Source: Phycisphaerae bacterium
GTDB lineage: Bacteria > Planctomycetota > Phycisphaerae > JAJVII01
DNA length: 57,557 nt
Assembly (NCBI GenBank): GCA_022072085.1
Contig: JAJVII010000061.1
Span: forward strand, 1-57,557
Direction of reading: 5' to 3'
A program made the translations under genes and the position numbers. Shown here piece by piece: positions 25,101-33,699 of the stretch (within the stretch, counting starts at the first letter, position 1; each line of letters begins with the position of its first letter). The notes beneath the pieces were generated by a model. That model did not search any database, was not told where the DNA came from, and was given only the letters and a program-made list of their open reading frames with translations.

Positions 25101-28100
25101 GCTGGGCGCGGTCGTCTCGCTGCTGGTCGGCGTGCTGATGCTCTTCCCGCCGCTCAGCCAGGTGGTCACCTGGCTGACCTCGCGCCCCGGATCGGTGAAG
25201 CTCTCGCCGCGCCTGCTGCTGCACAGCGTCGCGCGCTCGCTGGCCAACGTCGCGATCCTGCCGCACCAGGCCCTCGTTTCGCTGGACGCGATTATGCGCG
25301 TCTTCGTGCGTCGGCTGACCGGCCGACTGCTGCTTCAGTGGACCACGGCCCAGGTCGCCCAGTGGCAGGCCTCCAGCCGCGGGCGGCGGCGGCTGATCCA
25401 CCAGGGCCTCATCAGCCTGGCTGCGGCGCTGCTGGCCGGGGCGCTGGTCTGGCTGAACCCGGCCGCCCTCTGGGCGGCGGCGCCCTTCCTGATGCTGTGG
25501 ATGGCGGCCCCGCTGGTGAACTGGTGGCTGTACGCCGAACCGGAACCCAAGCCGGCCCGGGCGATGCTCTCGGCGTCGGAGCGGCGCACCGTCCGCCGAC
25601 TGGCCCGGCGCACCTGGCGGTACTTCGACGACTTCGTCGGCCCGGAAAGCTACTGGCTGCCGCCGGACAACTACCAGGTTTCGCACATCGACCACGTCGC
25701 CCCGCGGACCAGCCCGACCAACATCGGCCTGTGGCTGCTCTCGGCGCTGGCAGCCCGCGACATGGGCTACCTCTCGGTCGACCAGATGATCGATCGCATC
25801 GGCCAGACTTTCCGCACGCTGGACGAGCTGGAGAAGTTCGAGGGCCACCTGCTCAACTGGTACAACATCGAGACGCTCCGCCCGCTCGAGCCGCGGTACG
25901 TCAGCTTCGTCGACAGCGGCAACCTGCTGGCGGCGCTGTGGACGCTGGAAGTCGGCGTGAAGGAGTGCATCGACGGCCCGCTGCTCGGCGGCGGGGTTCT
26001 GCGCGGGCTGTCCGACACGCTCGGCGTCCTGCTCGAGGCGCTCCACCAGTCCGGCCGACCCGAGCCGCCCGGGCAGATGGTCGCCGTGCTGGAGCAGTTG
26101 TTCACCCACGTCCGCCAGCCGGGAGGCTTCGAACAGATCGTGCGGCGGATTCGCCTGGCGGCCGGTCCCGCGGAGATGCTCGCCCGCGCCCTGAAGACCG
26201 ACGCCGCCGGCGGCGTCGAGGCCGGAGCCGCGTACTGGGCGACGCAACTCGAGCGGCAGATCGGCGCCTGGGCGACGCTGATCGACCGCTACTTCGCCTG
26301 GGCCGAGCTGCTGGCTGAGGAGCCAGAGGAGACTCTGATGCTCCTGGGCGACGGCATGGTCCATGCCCGCCGTGACGCAATGGCCCACGCCCCGAGCCTG
26401 CGCCGGCTGGCCGGCGGCCACGTCCCCATCGTCGGCCGACTGCTCGAAGCCCGACAGGCGATGCGCGACCTGCCCCGCCGCATCGAGCAGTGGCTGGATC
26501 GGCTGGACAAGGCCTTCTCCCAGGCCCGCTGGCTGGCCAGCGAGATGCTCGCGCTGGCTGAAGGCGCCTTGCAGCGCAGCCACGAACTGGGGGCGGGGAT
26601 GAACCTGCGGTTCCTCTACGACCCGCAGCGTCGGTTGTTCGCGATCGGCTACAACGTCAGCGAGCACCGGCTGGACGGGTCGTATTACGACTTGCTGGCC
26701 AGCGAATCCCGGCTGGGCAGCTTCGTCGCCGTCGCCCGCGGCGAGGCGCCGACCGAGCACTGGATGGCGCTGGGCCGGCCGTATGGGTCGGCCGGCCATC
26801 GGCGCGTCCTGCTGAGCTGGAGCGGCACAATGTTCGAGTATCTCATGCCGCTGCTGCTCCAGCGGGACTACGACAACTCGCTGCTGGCGTCGGCCTGCCG
26901 GGCGGCGGTGACGATGCAGATCGACTTCGCCCGGCGGCGCGGCGTGCCGTGGGGTATCAGCGAGTCGGCTTACAGCGACCTGGACGTGAGCAACAACTAC
27001 CAGTACCAGGCGTTTGGCGTCCCCGGGCTGGGCCTGAAGCGCGGACTGGACGACGACCTCGTGGTCGCGCCGTACGCGACGGTGCTGGCCCTGTCGCTGG
27101 AGCCGCAGGCCGCGTCGCGCAACCTCCAGCGGCTGGCGCGGATGGGGCTGGGCGGCGACTACGGGCTGTTCGAGGCGATCGACTTCTCGCGGCAGCGCCG
27201 CGGCGGCCAGCAGGGCGTCATCGTCCACGCCTACATGGCCCACCACCAGGGGATGTCGCTGCTGGCGATCGACAACCTCATCAACGAGGACCCCATGCGG
27301 CGGCGGTTCCACGCCGACCCGCGCGTCCGGGCGACCGAACCGCTGCTGTTCGAACGTGTGCCGATCGCCCCGCCGATCTACCAGATTCCGACGCGCGAGC
27401 GGGCCCCCTCGCACGTGAGCGTCGCCGACACCGCCCGCGCCAGCAGCGATTTCGACACCCCGCACTCCCCGACGCCGCGGACCCACCTGCTGGGCAACGG
27501 CGACTACGCGGTCATGATCACCAGCGCCGGCGGCGGATACAGCCGCTGGGGCGACTATGACATCACCCGTTGGCGGGCCGACACCACGGCCGACCCGTGG
27601 GGGCTCTTCTGCTACCTGCGCGACGCCGACAGCGGCGAGGTCTGGTCCGCCGCCTGCCAGCCGACCGGCGTGCTCTCGCGCGACTACAGCGCCAGCTTCC
27701 ACATGGACCGCGCCGAGTTCCGCGTCAAGAGCCCCGACGCCGGCGTGGAGGCCGAGACCGAAATCTTCGTCTCGCCCGAGGACGACGCGGAGATCCGCCG
27801 CATCACGCTGATCAACCGCTCCTCCCGCCCGCGGCGGATCGAGCTGACCAGCTACGTCGAGCTGGTGCTGGCCCGGCACAACGCCGACCGCATGCACCCG
27901 GCGTTCAACAAGATGTTCATCCGGACCCAGGCCCTGCCGCGGCGCGGGGCGCTGCTGGCGACGCGCCGGCCGCGCGACCCCGGCGAGCCGCCGATCTGGG
28001 CGATGCACCTGATGGCTGTGGACCCCGCGACGGCCGGGCCCGCCGCCGCGGACCGCTCCCGCTGGGGCGAGGCGGCCGCCGGACCGGTGCAGTACGAGAC

Positions 28101-31100
28101 CGACCGGGCGCGGTTCATCGGCCGCGGGCGGGACGCCTCCCGCCCGGCCGGGCTGGCCGGCGACCTCTACAACTCCTCCGGCGCGGTGCTGGACCCGATC
28201 TTCTGCCTCCGCCGCCACATCGTCATCGAACCCGGCGGCCGCGTCCGGCTCTCGCTGGTGCTGGGCGCCGCCGATAACCGCCAGGCGGTCCTGGACATGA
28301 TTGACAAGTACAGCGACCCGCAGGCCGTCCACCGCACCGCCGACCTGGCCTGGACGCACGCCCAACTCCAGCTTCGCCACCTGCGCATCCAGCCCGACGA
28401 GGCCCGGCGGTTCCAGCAGTTGGCCAGCTACATGCTCTACCCCAGCGCGACGCACCGCCCGCCGGCCAACCGGCTCCGCGCCAATCGGCTGGGCCAGTCG
28501 CGGCTGTGGGCCTACGGCATCAGCGGCGACCTGCCGATCGCGGCCGTCACCCTCGGCGAGTCGCGCGACGTCGGCCTGGTGCGGCAGATCCTGCTGGCCC
28601 ACACGTACTGGCGGCGGCAGGGGCTCAAGGCCGACCTGCTGATCCTCAACGAGGAGTCCAGCAGCTACGAGAAACCGCTGCACGATCAGCTCACGCGGCT
28701 GATCCAGGCGCACACGATGTACACCGGCGTCGACCAACCCGGCGGCGTCTTCCTGCGCAACGTCGATCAGATTCCCGAGGAGGACCTGACGCTGATGCTG
28801 GCGACGGCGCGGGTGTCGCTGGTGGCGGCCCGCGGGCCGCTGGCCCAGCAGCTTGGTGCGCCAACCGAGGCGGCGGACCTGCCGGCGCGGTTCACGCCGA
28901 CCGGACGCTACCCCGAGGAACCGTCGGCCCCGCTGCCGTTCATGGAGCTGCCCTATTTCAACGGCCTGGGCGGGTTCACGCCGGACGGACGCGAGTATGC
29001 GATCTACCTCGGCCCGGGCGACCAGACGCCCGCGCCCTGGTGCAACGTGATGGCCAACCCCTCGTTCGGCGCCCTGGTCAGCGAGTCAGGCGGCGGCACG
29101 GTCTGGGCCGGCAACAGTCAGTCCAATCGGCTGATCCCCTGGAGCAACGACCCGGTCTGCGACCCGCCCGGCGAGGCAATCTACATCCGCGACGAGGACA
29201 CCGGCCATTTCTGGACCCCCACGCCGTCGCCGATCCGCGAGCTGGACGCTTACCGCGCCCGCCACGGCGCGGGCTACTCGGTGTTCGAACACAACAGCCA
29301 CGCCATCGAGCAGGAGCTGATCGCCTTCGTGCCGATGGACGACAACGGCGGGCTGCCGGTGCGGGTGCAGCGGCTGAAGCTGCGCAACGATTCGTCGCGC
29401 GTGCGGCGGCTGAGCGTCACTTTCTATGCCGAGTGGACCCTGGGCGACAACCGCGAGAACACGCAGATGCACGTGGTGACGGCGTTCGACACCAGGAGCC
29501 GGGCCCTGCTGGCGTTCAACCGCTATCACCCCGACTTCGGCGGGCGGGTCGCCTTCGTCCACCTCCGCCCTGGCGGCGGGAGCGGCGGACCCGACACCTA
29601 CAGCGGCGACCGGGCATCGTTTCTGGGGCGCAACGGTCGGCTGTCGCGGCCGGCGGCCATGTTCCGCCGCCGCCTCTCCGAGCGCGTCGGCGCGGGGCTG
29701 GACCCCTGCGCCGCGCTCCAGACCACCGTCGAGCTGGCGCCGGGGCAGAGCGGCGAGGTGGTCATCCTGCTCGGGCAGGCCTCCGGCGCTGAAGACGTCG
29801 CCCGCATCGTCTCGCAGTTCCGCAGCAAGGTGCAGGTGGACGACTCGCTCGCCCGCACCAGCTGCTGGTGGGACCGCGTGCTGGGGACGATCGAAGTCCG
29901 GACGCCGGCCAAGTCGGTGAACTTCCTGCTCAGCCGCTGGCTGCTCTACCAGACGCTGGCCTGCCGCATCTGGGGGCGGACCGCATTCTACCAGAGCGGC
30001 GGGGCGTTCGGCTTCCGCGACCAGCTCCAGGACGTCGCGGCCCTGGTCCACGCCGGGCCCGAGGGGCAACGGATCGCCCGCGAGCAGATTCTCGTGTCGG
30101 CGGCCCGGCAGTTCGTCGAGGGCGACGTGCTGCACTGGTGGCACCCGCCGGGCGGCGCGGGCATCCGCTCGCGATGCTGCGACGACCTGCTCTGGCTGCC
30201 CGGCGTGGTGGCCCACTACGTGCGGACGACGGGCGACGCGGGGATTCTCGACGAGCGCGTCCCCTTCATCGAGGGCCGCCAGCTCAAGGATGACGAGCAC
30301 GAGGCCTACCTGACGCCGAACGAGTCCGGCCAGTCCGACACGCTGCTGGAGCACTGCCGCCGCGCCGTCGAGCGCGGCTGCACGCAGGGCCCGCACGGGC
30401 TGCCGCTGATCGGCTCGGGCGACTGGAACGACGGGTTCAACCGCATCGGCCTGGACGGGCGCGGCGAGTCGGTCTGGATGGCGTGGTTCCTGGCCGACGT
30501 GCTCAACAGCCTGGCCGAGGTCCTGGAGGAACGCGGCGACCGGGAGCCGGCGGCGGACTACCGCAGCCGGGGACGTCGGCTGATCGAGGCGGCCGAGAAG
30601 CACGCCTGGGACGGCCAGTGGTACGTGCGGGCGTTCTTCGACGACGGTCGGCCGCTGGGGGCGTCCGCGTGCGAGGAGGCGAAGATCGACTCGATCGCCC
30701 AGTCGTGGGCGGTGATCGCCGGCGCCGACGCCACTCGGTCGGCCCGGGCACTGCGGTCGGCGCGCGAGATGCTCATCCGCCCGGACGACCAGCTCGCGAT
30801 GCTCTTCACGCCGCCGTTTGACAGCTCCTCGCCCAGCCCGGGCTACATCCAGGGCTACCCACCGGGCGTCCGCGAGAACGGCGGGCAATACACGCACGCA
30901 GCCATCTGGCTGGCGATGGCCATCGCCCGGACCGGCGACGGCGACGGCGCGGGCGAGCTGCTGCGGATGCTCAACCCCGTGGAACACGCCCGCACGCCGG
31001 CAGACGTGGACCGCTACAAGGTCGAGCCCTACGTGATGACCGCGGACGTCTACACGCTGCCCGGTCGCGTCGGCCGCGGCGGGTGGAGCTGGTACACCGG

Positions 31101-31479
31101 ATCGGCCGGCTGGATGTATCGCGTTTGGATCGAAGAGGCGCTGGGTCTGAAGCGCCGGGGGGATAGGCTGGTCATCGACCCGGTAATCTCGTCGCAGTGG
31201 GAGGGCTTCTCGGTGCGCTACCGCCACGGCGAAGCGATCTACGAGATCGAGGTGCAGAACCCCGATGGCGTCTGCCGCGGCGTCGTCGAGGCGGAGGTGG
31301 ACGGTCGCCCGCTGGAGCTGACCGACGGTCTGCCGGCGATCGCCCTGGATCGCCAGCTTGTCAAACACCGCGTGCGGATTCGCATGGGGGGCGCGTCGTC
31401 GTCGGCCCGTGGCGATCGGCCGACCGCCGGCGCCGAGCAGCAGGGCGACGACCGATCGGCCTTCACTTCCGGCAACTGA
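22123..31479 (+). CDS. ndvB: Cyclic beta-1,2-glucan synthase (GT84 + GH94), NdvB/ChvB type
   Basis: 3118 residues, the largest gene here; ChvB is about 2830. The family polymerises UDP-glucose into beta-1,2-glucan at the inner membrane, exports it and cyclises it through a phosphorylase-like domain. The N-terminal 170 residues hold membrane spans and a stress-protein-like fold (FYANREDADEAIRQLRRKRFRRAALIG) not typical of ChvB. The GT84 transferase has the DSD metal motif at 783-785 and RNHRWIRGDWQ near 927-937. More membrane spans follow to about 1150, then a glycoamylase-like region (DNYQVSHIDHVAPRTSPTNIG, about 1186-1206). Two GH94-type halves end with GSGDWNDG around 2764-2771, including the likely acid Asp2770. 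Products are periplasmic or secreted glucans used in osmotic adaptation and host contact. GGAG stands before the ATG. Its last 17 bases overlap the convergent next gene. Confidence 0.95.
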   Translation: MSEPGILLCFYANREDADEAIRQLRRKRFRRAALIGSSADGKLSIDQITARHGALWGVIAGLLIGPAVGLVWMDLEHLFLHLMGLLVLVLPGLVGLIGGWLFVRLLNPGVYDSILQKYARWLVAEETVLIVQATAESMGQAIALIRTMGDTQPTVFALHPERVAHDAGWAAAPSHGEPLTPPRLREHARRLADTHQVGPDIRPSEEPLLRLLNDCEKTIESVRRELAEASRLEQSISPSAEWILDNAYIVQGQIADVRKNLPRRFYHELPVLSADPHQGHPRIYSLASELIVQTDARLDRTNITEFLESYQAGAPLTMGELWAVPLMLRIALIDALRGLAEEVDRRLRQREFADFWAHRLLAAARRDPNQLLFILAELAREQSAPGGYFAFQLTGHLYDEEAALVPVQSWLERKLGAPLAEIISDEQSRQAADQVSIANAITSLRRLTLLDWRDIFESQSRVEAILRDDPPRVYARMDFATRDLYRHAVEQIARGSGADEREVAGAAIELCRHDAGQADPPGDPRPRHVGYWLIDEGRPTLVARMSGRESSRRRALQWVDRHHTAIYLGAVAVLSAAALLAALLLEAAQRAYWWNLALLAAAGLLPATEVSVQFVNYLITRLLPPRPLPKMDFQARGLPDEFRSLVVVPMMLLTPDNIRAEAEKLEIRYLANPDPNLLYGLLSDFADADEPTTPRDEPLLKLARERMEDLNSRYATNRFFLFHRPREWAESERRYIGWERKRGKLEELNGLLNGEPGRRKRDDLIHVGEPSLLTDVRFVITLDSDTQLPRDTARRMVETLAHPLNQPRLSEDRARVVGGYTIIQPRVSTSLPSATATRFSRLFTDPIGTDPYTKAVSDVYQDLAGEGTYHGKGIYDPRVFHEMLTGRFPEQRLLSHDLIEGAHVRTALATDIELFDDFPSDYFSWTARNHRWIRGDWQIAPWALPRVPDGRIGSAANPLTPLNRWKVLDNLRRSLTPAAMLLFLTLAWLLAPRLGAVVSLLVGVLMLFPPLSQVVTWLTSRPGSVKLSPRLLLHSVARSLANVAILPHQALVSLDAIMRVFVRRLTGRLLLQWTTAQVAQWQASSRGRRRLIHQGLISLAAALLAGALVWLNPAALWAAAPFLMLWMAAPLVNWWLYAEPEPKPARAMLSASERRTVRRLARRTWRYFDDFVGPESYWLPPDNYQVSHIDHVAPRTSPTNIGLWLLSALAARDMGYLSVDQMIDRIGQTFRTLDELEKFEGHLLNWYNIETLRPLEPRYVSFVDSGNLLAALWTLEVGVKECIDGPLLGGGVLRGLSDTLGVLLEALHQSGRPEPPGQMVAVLEQLFTHVRQPGGFEQIVRRIRLAAGPAEMLARALKTDAAGGVEAGAAYWATQLERQIGAWATLIDRYFAWAELLAEEPEETLMLLGDGMVHARRDAMAHAPSLRRLAGGHVPIVGRLLEARQAMRDLPRRIEQWLDRLDKAFSQARWLASEMLALAEGALQRSHELGAGMNLRFLYDPQRRLFAIGYNVSEHRLDGSYYDLLASESRLGSFVAVARGEAPTEHWMALGRPYGSAGHRRVLLSWSGTMFEYLMPLLLQRDYDNSLLASACRAAVTMQIDFARRRGVPWGISESAYSDLDVSNNYQYQAFGVPGLGLKRGLDDDLVVAPYATVLALSLEPQAASRNLQRLARMGLGGDYGLFEAIDFSRQRRGGQQGVIVHAYMAHHQGMSLLAIDNLINEDPMRRRFHADPRVRATEPLLFERVPIAPPIYQIPTRERAPSHVSVADTARASSDFDTPHSPTPRTHLLGNGDYAVMITSAGGGYSRWGDYDITRWRADTTADPWGLFCYLRDADSGEVWSAACQPTGVLSRDYSASFHMDRAEFRVKSPDAGVEAETEIFVSPEDDAEIRRITLINRSSRPRRIELTSYVELVLARHNADRMHPAFNKMFIRTQALPRRGALLATRRPRDPGEPPIWAMHLMAVDPATAGPAAADRSRWGEAAAGPVQYETDRARFIGRGRDASRPAGLAGDLYNSSGAVLDPIFCLRRHIVIEPGGRVRLSLVLGAADNRQAVLDMIDKYSDPQAVHRTADLAWTHAQLQLRHLRIQPDEARRFQQLASYMLYPSATHRPPANRLRANRLGQSRLWAYGISGDLPIAAVTLGESRDVGLVRQILLAHTYWRRQGLKADLLILNEESSSYEKPLHDQLTRLIQAHTMYTGVDQPGGVFLRNVDQIPEEDLTLMLATARVSLVAARGPLAQQLGAPTEAADLPARFTPTGRYPEEPSAPLPFMELPYFNGLGGFTPDGREYAIYLGPGDQTPAPWCNVMANPSFGALVSESGGGTVWAGNSQSNRLIPWSNDPVCDPPGEAIYIRDEDTGHFWTPTPSPIRELDAYRARHGAGYSVFEHNSHAIEQELIAFVPMDDNGGLPVRVQRLKLRNDSSRVRRLSVTFYAEWTLGDNRENTQMHVVTAFDTRSRALLAFNRYHPDFGGRVAFVHLRPGGGSGGPDTYSGDRASFLGRNGRLSRPAAMFRRRLSERVGAGLDPCAALQTTVELAPGQSGEVVILLGQASGAEDVARIVSQFRSKVQVDDSLARTSCWWDRVLGTIEVRTPAKSVNFLLSRWLLYQTLACRIWGRTAFYQSGGAFGFRDQLQDVAALVHAGPEGQRIAREQILVSAARQFVEGDVLHWWHPPGGAGIRSRCCDDLLWLPGVVAHYVRTTGDAGILDERVPFIEGRQLKDDEHEAYLTPNESGQSDTLLEHCRRAVERGCTQGPHGLPLIGSGDWNDGFNRIGLDGRGESVWMAWFLADVLNSLAEVLEERGDREPAADYRSRGRRLIEAAEKHAWDGQWYVRAFFDDGRPLGASACEEAKIDSIAQSWAVIAGADATRSARALRSAREMLIRPDDQLAMLFTPPFDSSSPSPGYIQGYPPGVRENGGQYTHAAIWLAMAIARTGDGDGAGELLRMLNPVEHARTPADVDRYKVEPYVMTADVYTLPGRVGRGGWSWYTGSAGWMYRVWIEEALGLKRRGDRLVIDPVISSQWEGFSVRYRHGEAIYEIEVQNPDGVCRGVVEAEVDGRPLELTDGLPAIALDRQLVKHRVRIRMGGASSSARGDRPTAGAEQQGDDRSAFTSGN

Positions 31480-33022
31480 GCGTCAGGTGGCGCATCCGCG
31501 GGATCTCCTTCTCCTTCACCTCGATGGCGAAGGTGAAGGGCGAGGTGTCGACGACCCGCCGCTCGGTCCGCGTGCGGCCCTGCTCGTCCCAAGCCAACTC
31601 GACCGCCAGCTTCGCCGCCTTGAGGTCCTCAGCGTCGGCGACGGCGACGGTCACCTTGTTGTCGCCGGGCATCAGTTGCGGCTGGGCATACATGTTGTGC
31701 TGGAAGATGAGATGGCAGCGCAGCATTTCCGGCAACCCGACTGACAGTTGCACGCGGAAAGTGCAGGTGCGAGCGCCCTTGGCTTTGGCCAGCGGTTCAC
31801 GGAGATCGATGCGGTGGGTATAGTCGCCTACGTTGATCTTGAGCGGGACACACTCCCCTTTGGCCGAGGTGCGGACCCATGCCCCGGCGATGTCACTGCC
31901 GGCCACACCCAGCGAGCCGCCGACCAGCATGTAGGGGCAGTGCGTCGTCCACTCGAGCACGACGGGCTTGGACGGATCAATGGGCGCCAGTTTGCCGCCG
32001 ACGGCCTTGATGTTTTCCGCCCGGTCGAGCCACTTGAGCAGGTCAGCATCGCCCAGGGGCAGGTTCCAAGTGAGCGTGCCGTTGGCCCAATATCGGCCGG
32101 TCTTCACGGTGACTTGCTTGCCGCTCTTGGGGTCGAAACTGGTGATCTCGCGGACGTAGGGCTTGAAGTAAGGCCAATTGACCGTGTCGCGCATCTCGGC
32201 ATCGACGCCGCAGAAATGGTGCGGCGGGGCGAACTTCTCGCCGACCTTCATCAGGATGTACATGCCGGGTTCGTTGTCCCAGTTGCGCACGAAGGTCTCG
32301 CCGGGCCGAAGCGTGATGCCCGACGTCGTCTCGCTCTTCCAGTAGCTGTCGATGCGCTTGTCCGGCTTGAGGGAGGCCCGCCGGGCCCAGTCGGCGTCGT
32401 CGGGGCTGCACTCCTTGTGATACTTCTCGTTGTCGGGCTCGAATCGCAGCGAGTCGGCGTAAAGTTCATCGACGCAGGGCAGCAGCGGCACGGGACCGGG
32501 GTTGTCACGCGTCAGCAGCGTCGGATCGGCTGCCACCTCTTCCACGGTCGCGATGTCCGTGCGGTCCCTGTTCCAGACGGCCAGCCCGAGGAAGGCGTCC
32601 ATCCAGTGCCAGCGGCCATCCCACTTGACCACGACGCTGCCGTGGCCGGGCAGGCCGAGGATCTTCGCCTCCAGCCCGGCGGCCCTGCACAGCTCGACCT
32701 GGGCGCCGGCGGTCGGCGTGCAGAGGCAGTAGCCGACGCCACCGATCAGCTCCATCGCCCCGCCACCTCCGACTTCGGTGAGGTGGCGGTAGTGGAACAT
32801 CGTCCGCCGGACGTAGTTGAAGATGGCCAGCGCCTTGTCGCGGTCGCTCATGCCCGGCGTGACGAGGCTGTCGACCATCGCCTGCACGCTCGACGCGTCC
32901 ACGCTGCGGTCGGTGCGGACGAGGGGGTTAACGACAACACCGCCCGACGACGGTCCGTCGGCTGACGCACAGCCCGCCAACCCAAGCCAGAGAACCACCA
33001 GCACGAACAGCACTCTGATCAT
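31463..33022 (-). CDS. Lipoprotein with transglutaminase-like fold
   Basis: 519 residues from the ATG at 33022, set by AAGGAGG six bases upstream. The signal ends in the lipobox LAGC (Cys18), so it is a lipid-anchored envelope protein. The transglutaminase-like core is at about 60-150: MSDRDKALAIFNYVRRTMFHYR, the presumed catalytic Cys in GGVGYCLCT (99 or 101), His128 in LPGHGSVVV and Asp142 in RWHWMDAFLG, giving a Cys-His-Asp triad. The second half is beta-rich. Proteins of this fold act as proteases, amidases or peptide cross-linkers, and the target is unknown. The stop lies inside the 3' end of the convergent glucan synthase gene. It is divergent from mntR. Confidence 0.82.
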   Translation of the reverse strand: MIRVLFVLVVLWLGLAGCASADGPSSGGVVVNPLVRTDRSVDASSVQAMVDSLVTPGMSDRDKALAIFNYVRRTMFHYRHLTEVGGGGAMELIGGVGYCLCTPTAGAQVELCRAAGLEAKILGLPGHGSVVVKWDGRWHWMDAFLGLAVWNRDRTDIATVEEVAADPTLLTRDNPGPVPLLPCVDELYADSLRFEPDNEKYHKECSPDDADWARRASLKPDKRIDSYWKSETTSGITLRPGETFVRNWDNEPGMYILMKVGEKFAPPHHFCGVDAEMRDTVNWPYFKPYVREITSFDPKSGKQVTVKTGRYWANGTLTWNLPLGDADLLKWLDRAENIKAVGGKLAPIDPSKPVVLEWTTHCPYMLVGGSLGVAGSDIAGAWVRTSAKGECVPLKINVGDYTHRIDLREPLAKAKGARTCTFRVQLSVGLPEMLRCHLIFQHNMYAQPQLMPGDNKVTVAVADAEDLKAAKLAVELAWDEQGRTRTERRVVDTSPFTFAIEVKEKEIPRMRHLTLSCRK

Positions 33023-33122
33023 CGCATCCTCCTTATCCGGCCCCACACCTTACCCCCCGCCCCGCCGGCCGTGCAACGGTCAACCCGCCCGGCTTGACTC
33101 CGGCGTCCTGCCGGCCATAATC

Positions 33123-33150
33123 AGCCTGGGGCAATTAGCCTGGGGTAATT
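33123..33150 (+). promoter_or_regulatory. Candidate MntR/DtxR operator: tandem 14-bp repeat with a dyad
   Basis: AGCCTGGGGCAATT (33123-33136) is followed without gap by AGCCTGGGGTAATT (33137-33150), one mismatch. Across the junction, AATTAGCCTGGGGTAATT (33133-33150) is an imperfect palindrome (AATTA...TAATT) of the size of DtxR/MntR boxes such as TTAGGNTAGCCTAA. It lies 18 bases before the regulator's ATG, where a repressor site would be expected. I infer autoregulation by the regulator and metal control. Confidence 0.5.
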
Positions 33151-33167
33151 GGCCGCAGGAACGAATA

Positions 33168-33644
33168 ATGAGAAGGCTCAGCCCGTCACAGCAAGACTAC
33201 CTGGAGGTCATCTGGCTGCTTGGCGACGAAGGCCGCCAGCCGGTGTCGGCCAGCCAGATTGTCCGGCGGCTGCGCGTCAAGCCGCCCACCGTCACCCGGA
33301 TGGTGCAGGCGCTGGCCCGGGGGGGCTATCTGCGGCATCAGCCGCGGGGGCTGGTCGCCCTGACGCCCACCGGGCAGGCCCAGGCGCGGATGATTCGTCA
33401 CATCCACCAGGACCTGATCCAGTTCCTGACCGAGCTGCTGGGCGTGTCGCGGAGGACGGCTGAGAACGACGCCGCCCAGATCGAGCATTGCCTGAGCCCC
33501 GCGACGGCCAGGCGGCTGCATCACTGGCTGGAGATGATCGAGAAGATGGACCCGGCCGATCGGCCCGTGCTGGGCGAAGCGAAGCTGGACAGACGGATAT
33601 TCGACGGTCTGCCCGAGACCCCCGGCGCCGGCTGGCGGGCATAG
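33168..33644 (+). CDS. mntR: MntR/DtxR-family metal-dependent transcription regulator
   Basis: 158 residues from the ATG at 33168 (AGGAACGAATA upstream). The N-terminus is a winged helix: SPSQQDYLEVIWLLGDEGRQPVSASQIVRRLRVKPPTVTRMVQALARGGYLRHQPRGLVALTPTG is the DtxR/MntR signature. The dimerisation part has the metal-site-like pattern of acidic and His residues (HIHQDLIQFLTELLGVSRRTAENDAAQIEHCLSP). There is no C-terminal SH3-like domain, so it is MntR-like rather than DtxR-like. Such proteins bind Mn2+ or Fe2+ and then repress uptake genes. The Nramp transporter follows 55 bases downstream, and the candidate operator lies just upstream. The assignment to manganese is inferred from the neighbour. 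Confidence 0.9.
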   Translation: MRRLSPSQQDYLEVIWLLGDEGRQPVSASQIVRRLRVKPPTVTRMVQALARGGYLRHQPRGLVALTPTGQAQARMIRHIHQDLIQFLTELLGVSRRTAENDAAQIEHCLSPATARRLHHWLEMIEKMDPADRPVLGEAKLDRRIFDGLPETPGAGWRA

Positions 33645-33699
33645 CCGGGCGCCCTTTCACGCGCGACGGCCGGCGGCTGTCGCTGGAGAACGCATCACG

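Noticed and set aside
23650-28737. 1695-residue open frame on the minus strand inside the glucan synthase gene
   Set aside because: It is the antisense shadow of a high-GC gene; composition is Arg/Gln/Val/Gly repeats with no domain pattern, and the plus-strand protein has clear motifs throughout.
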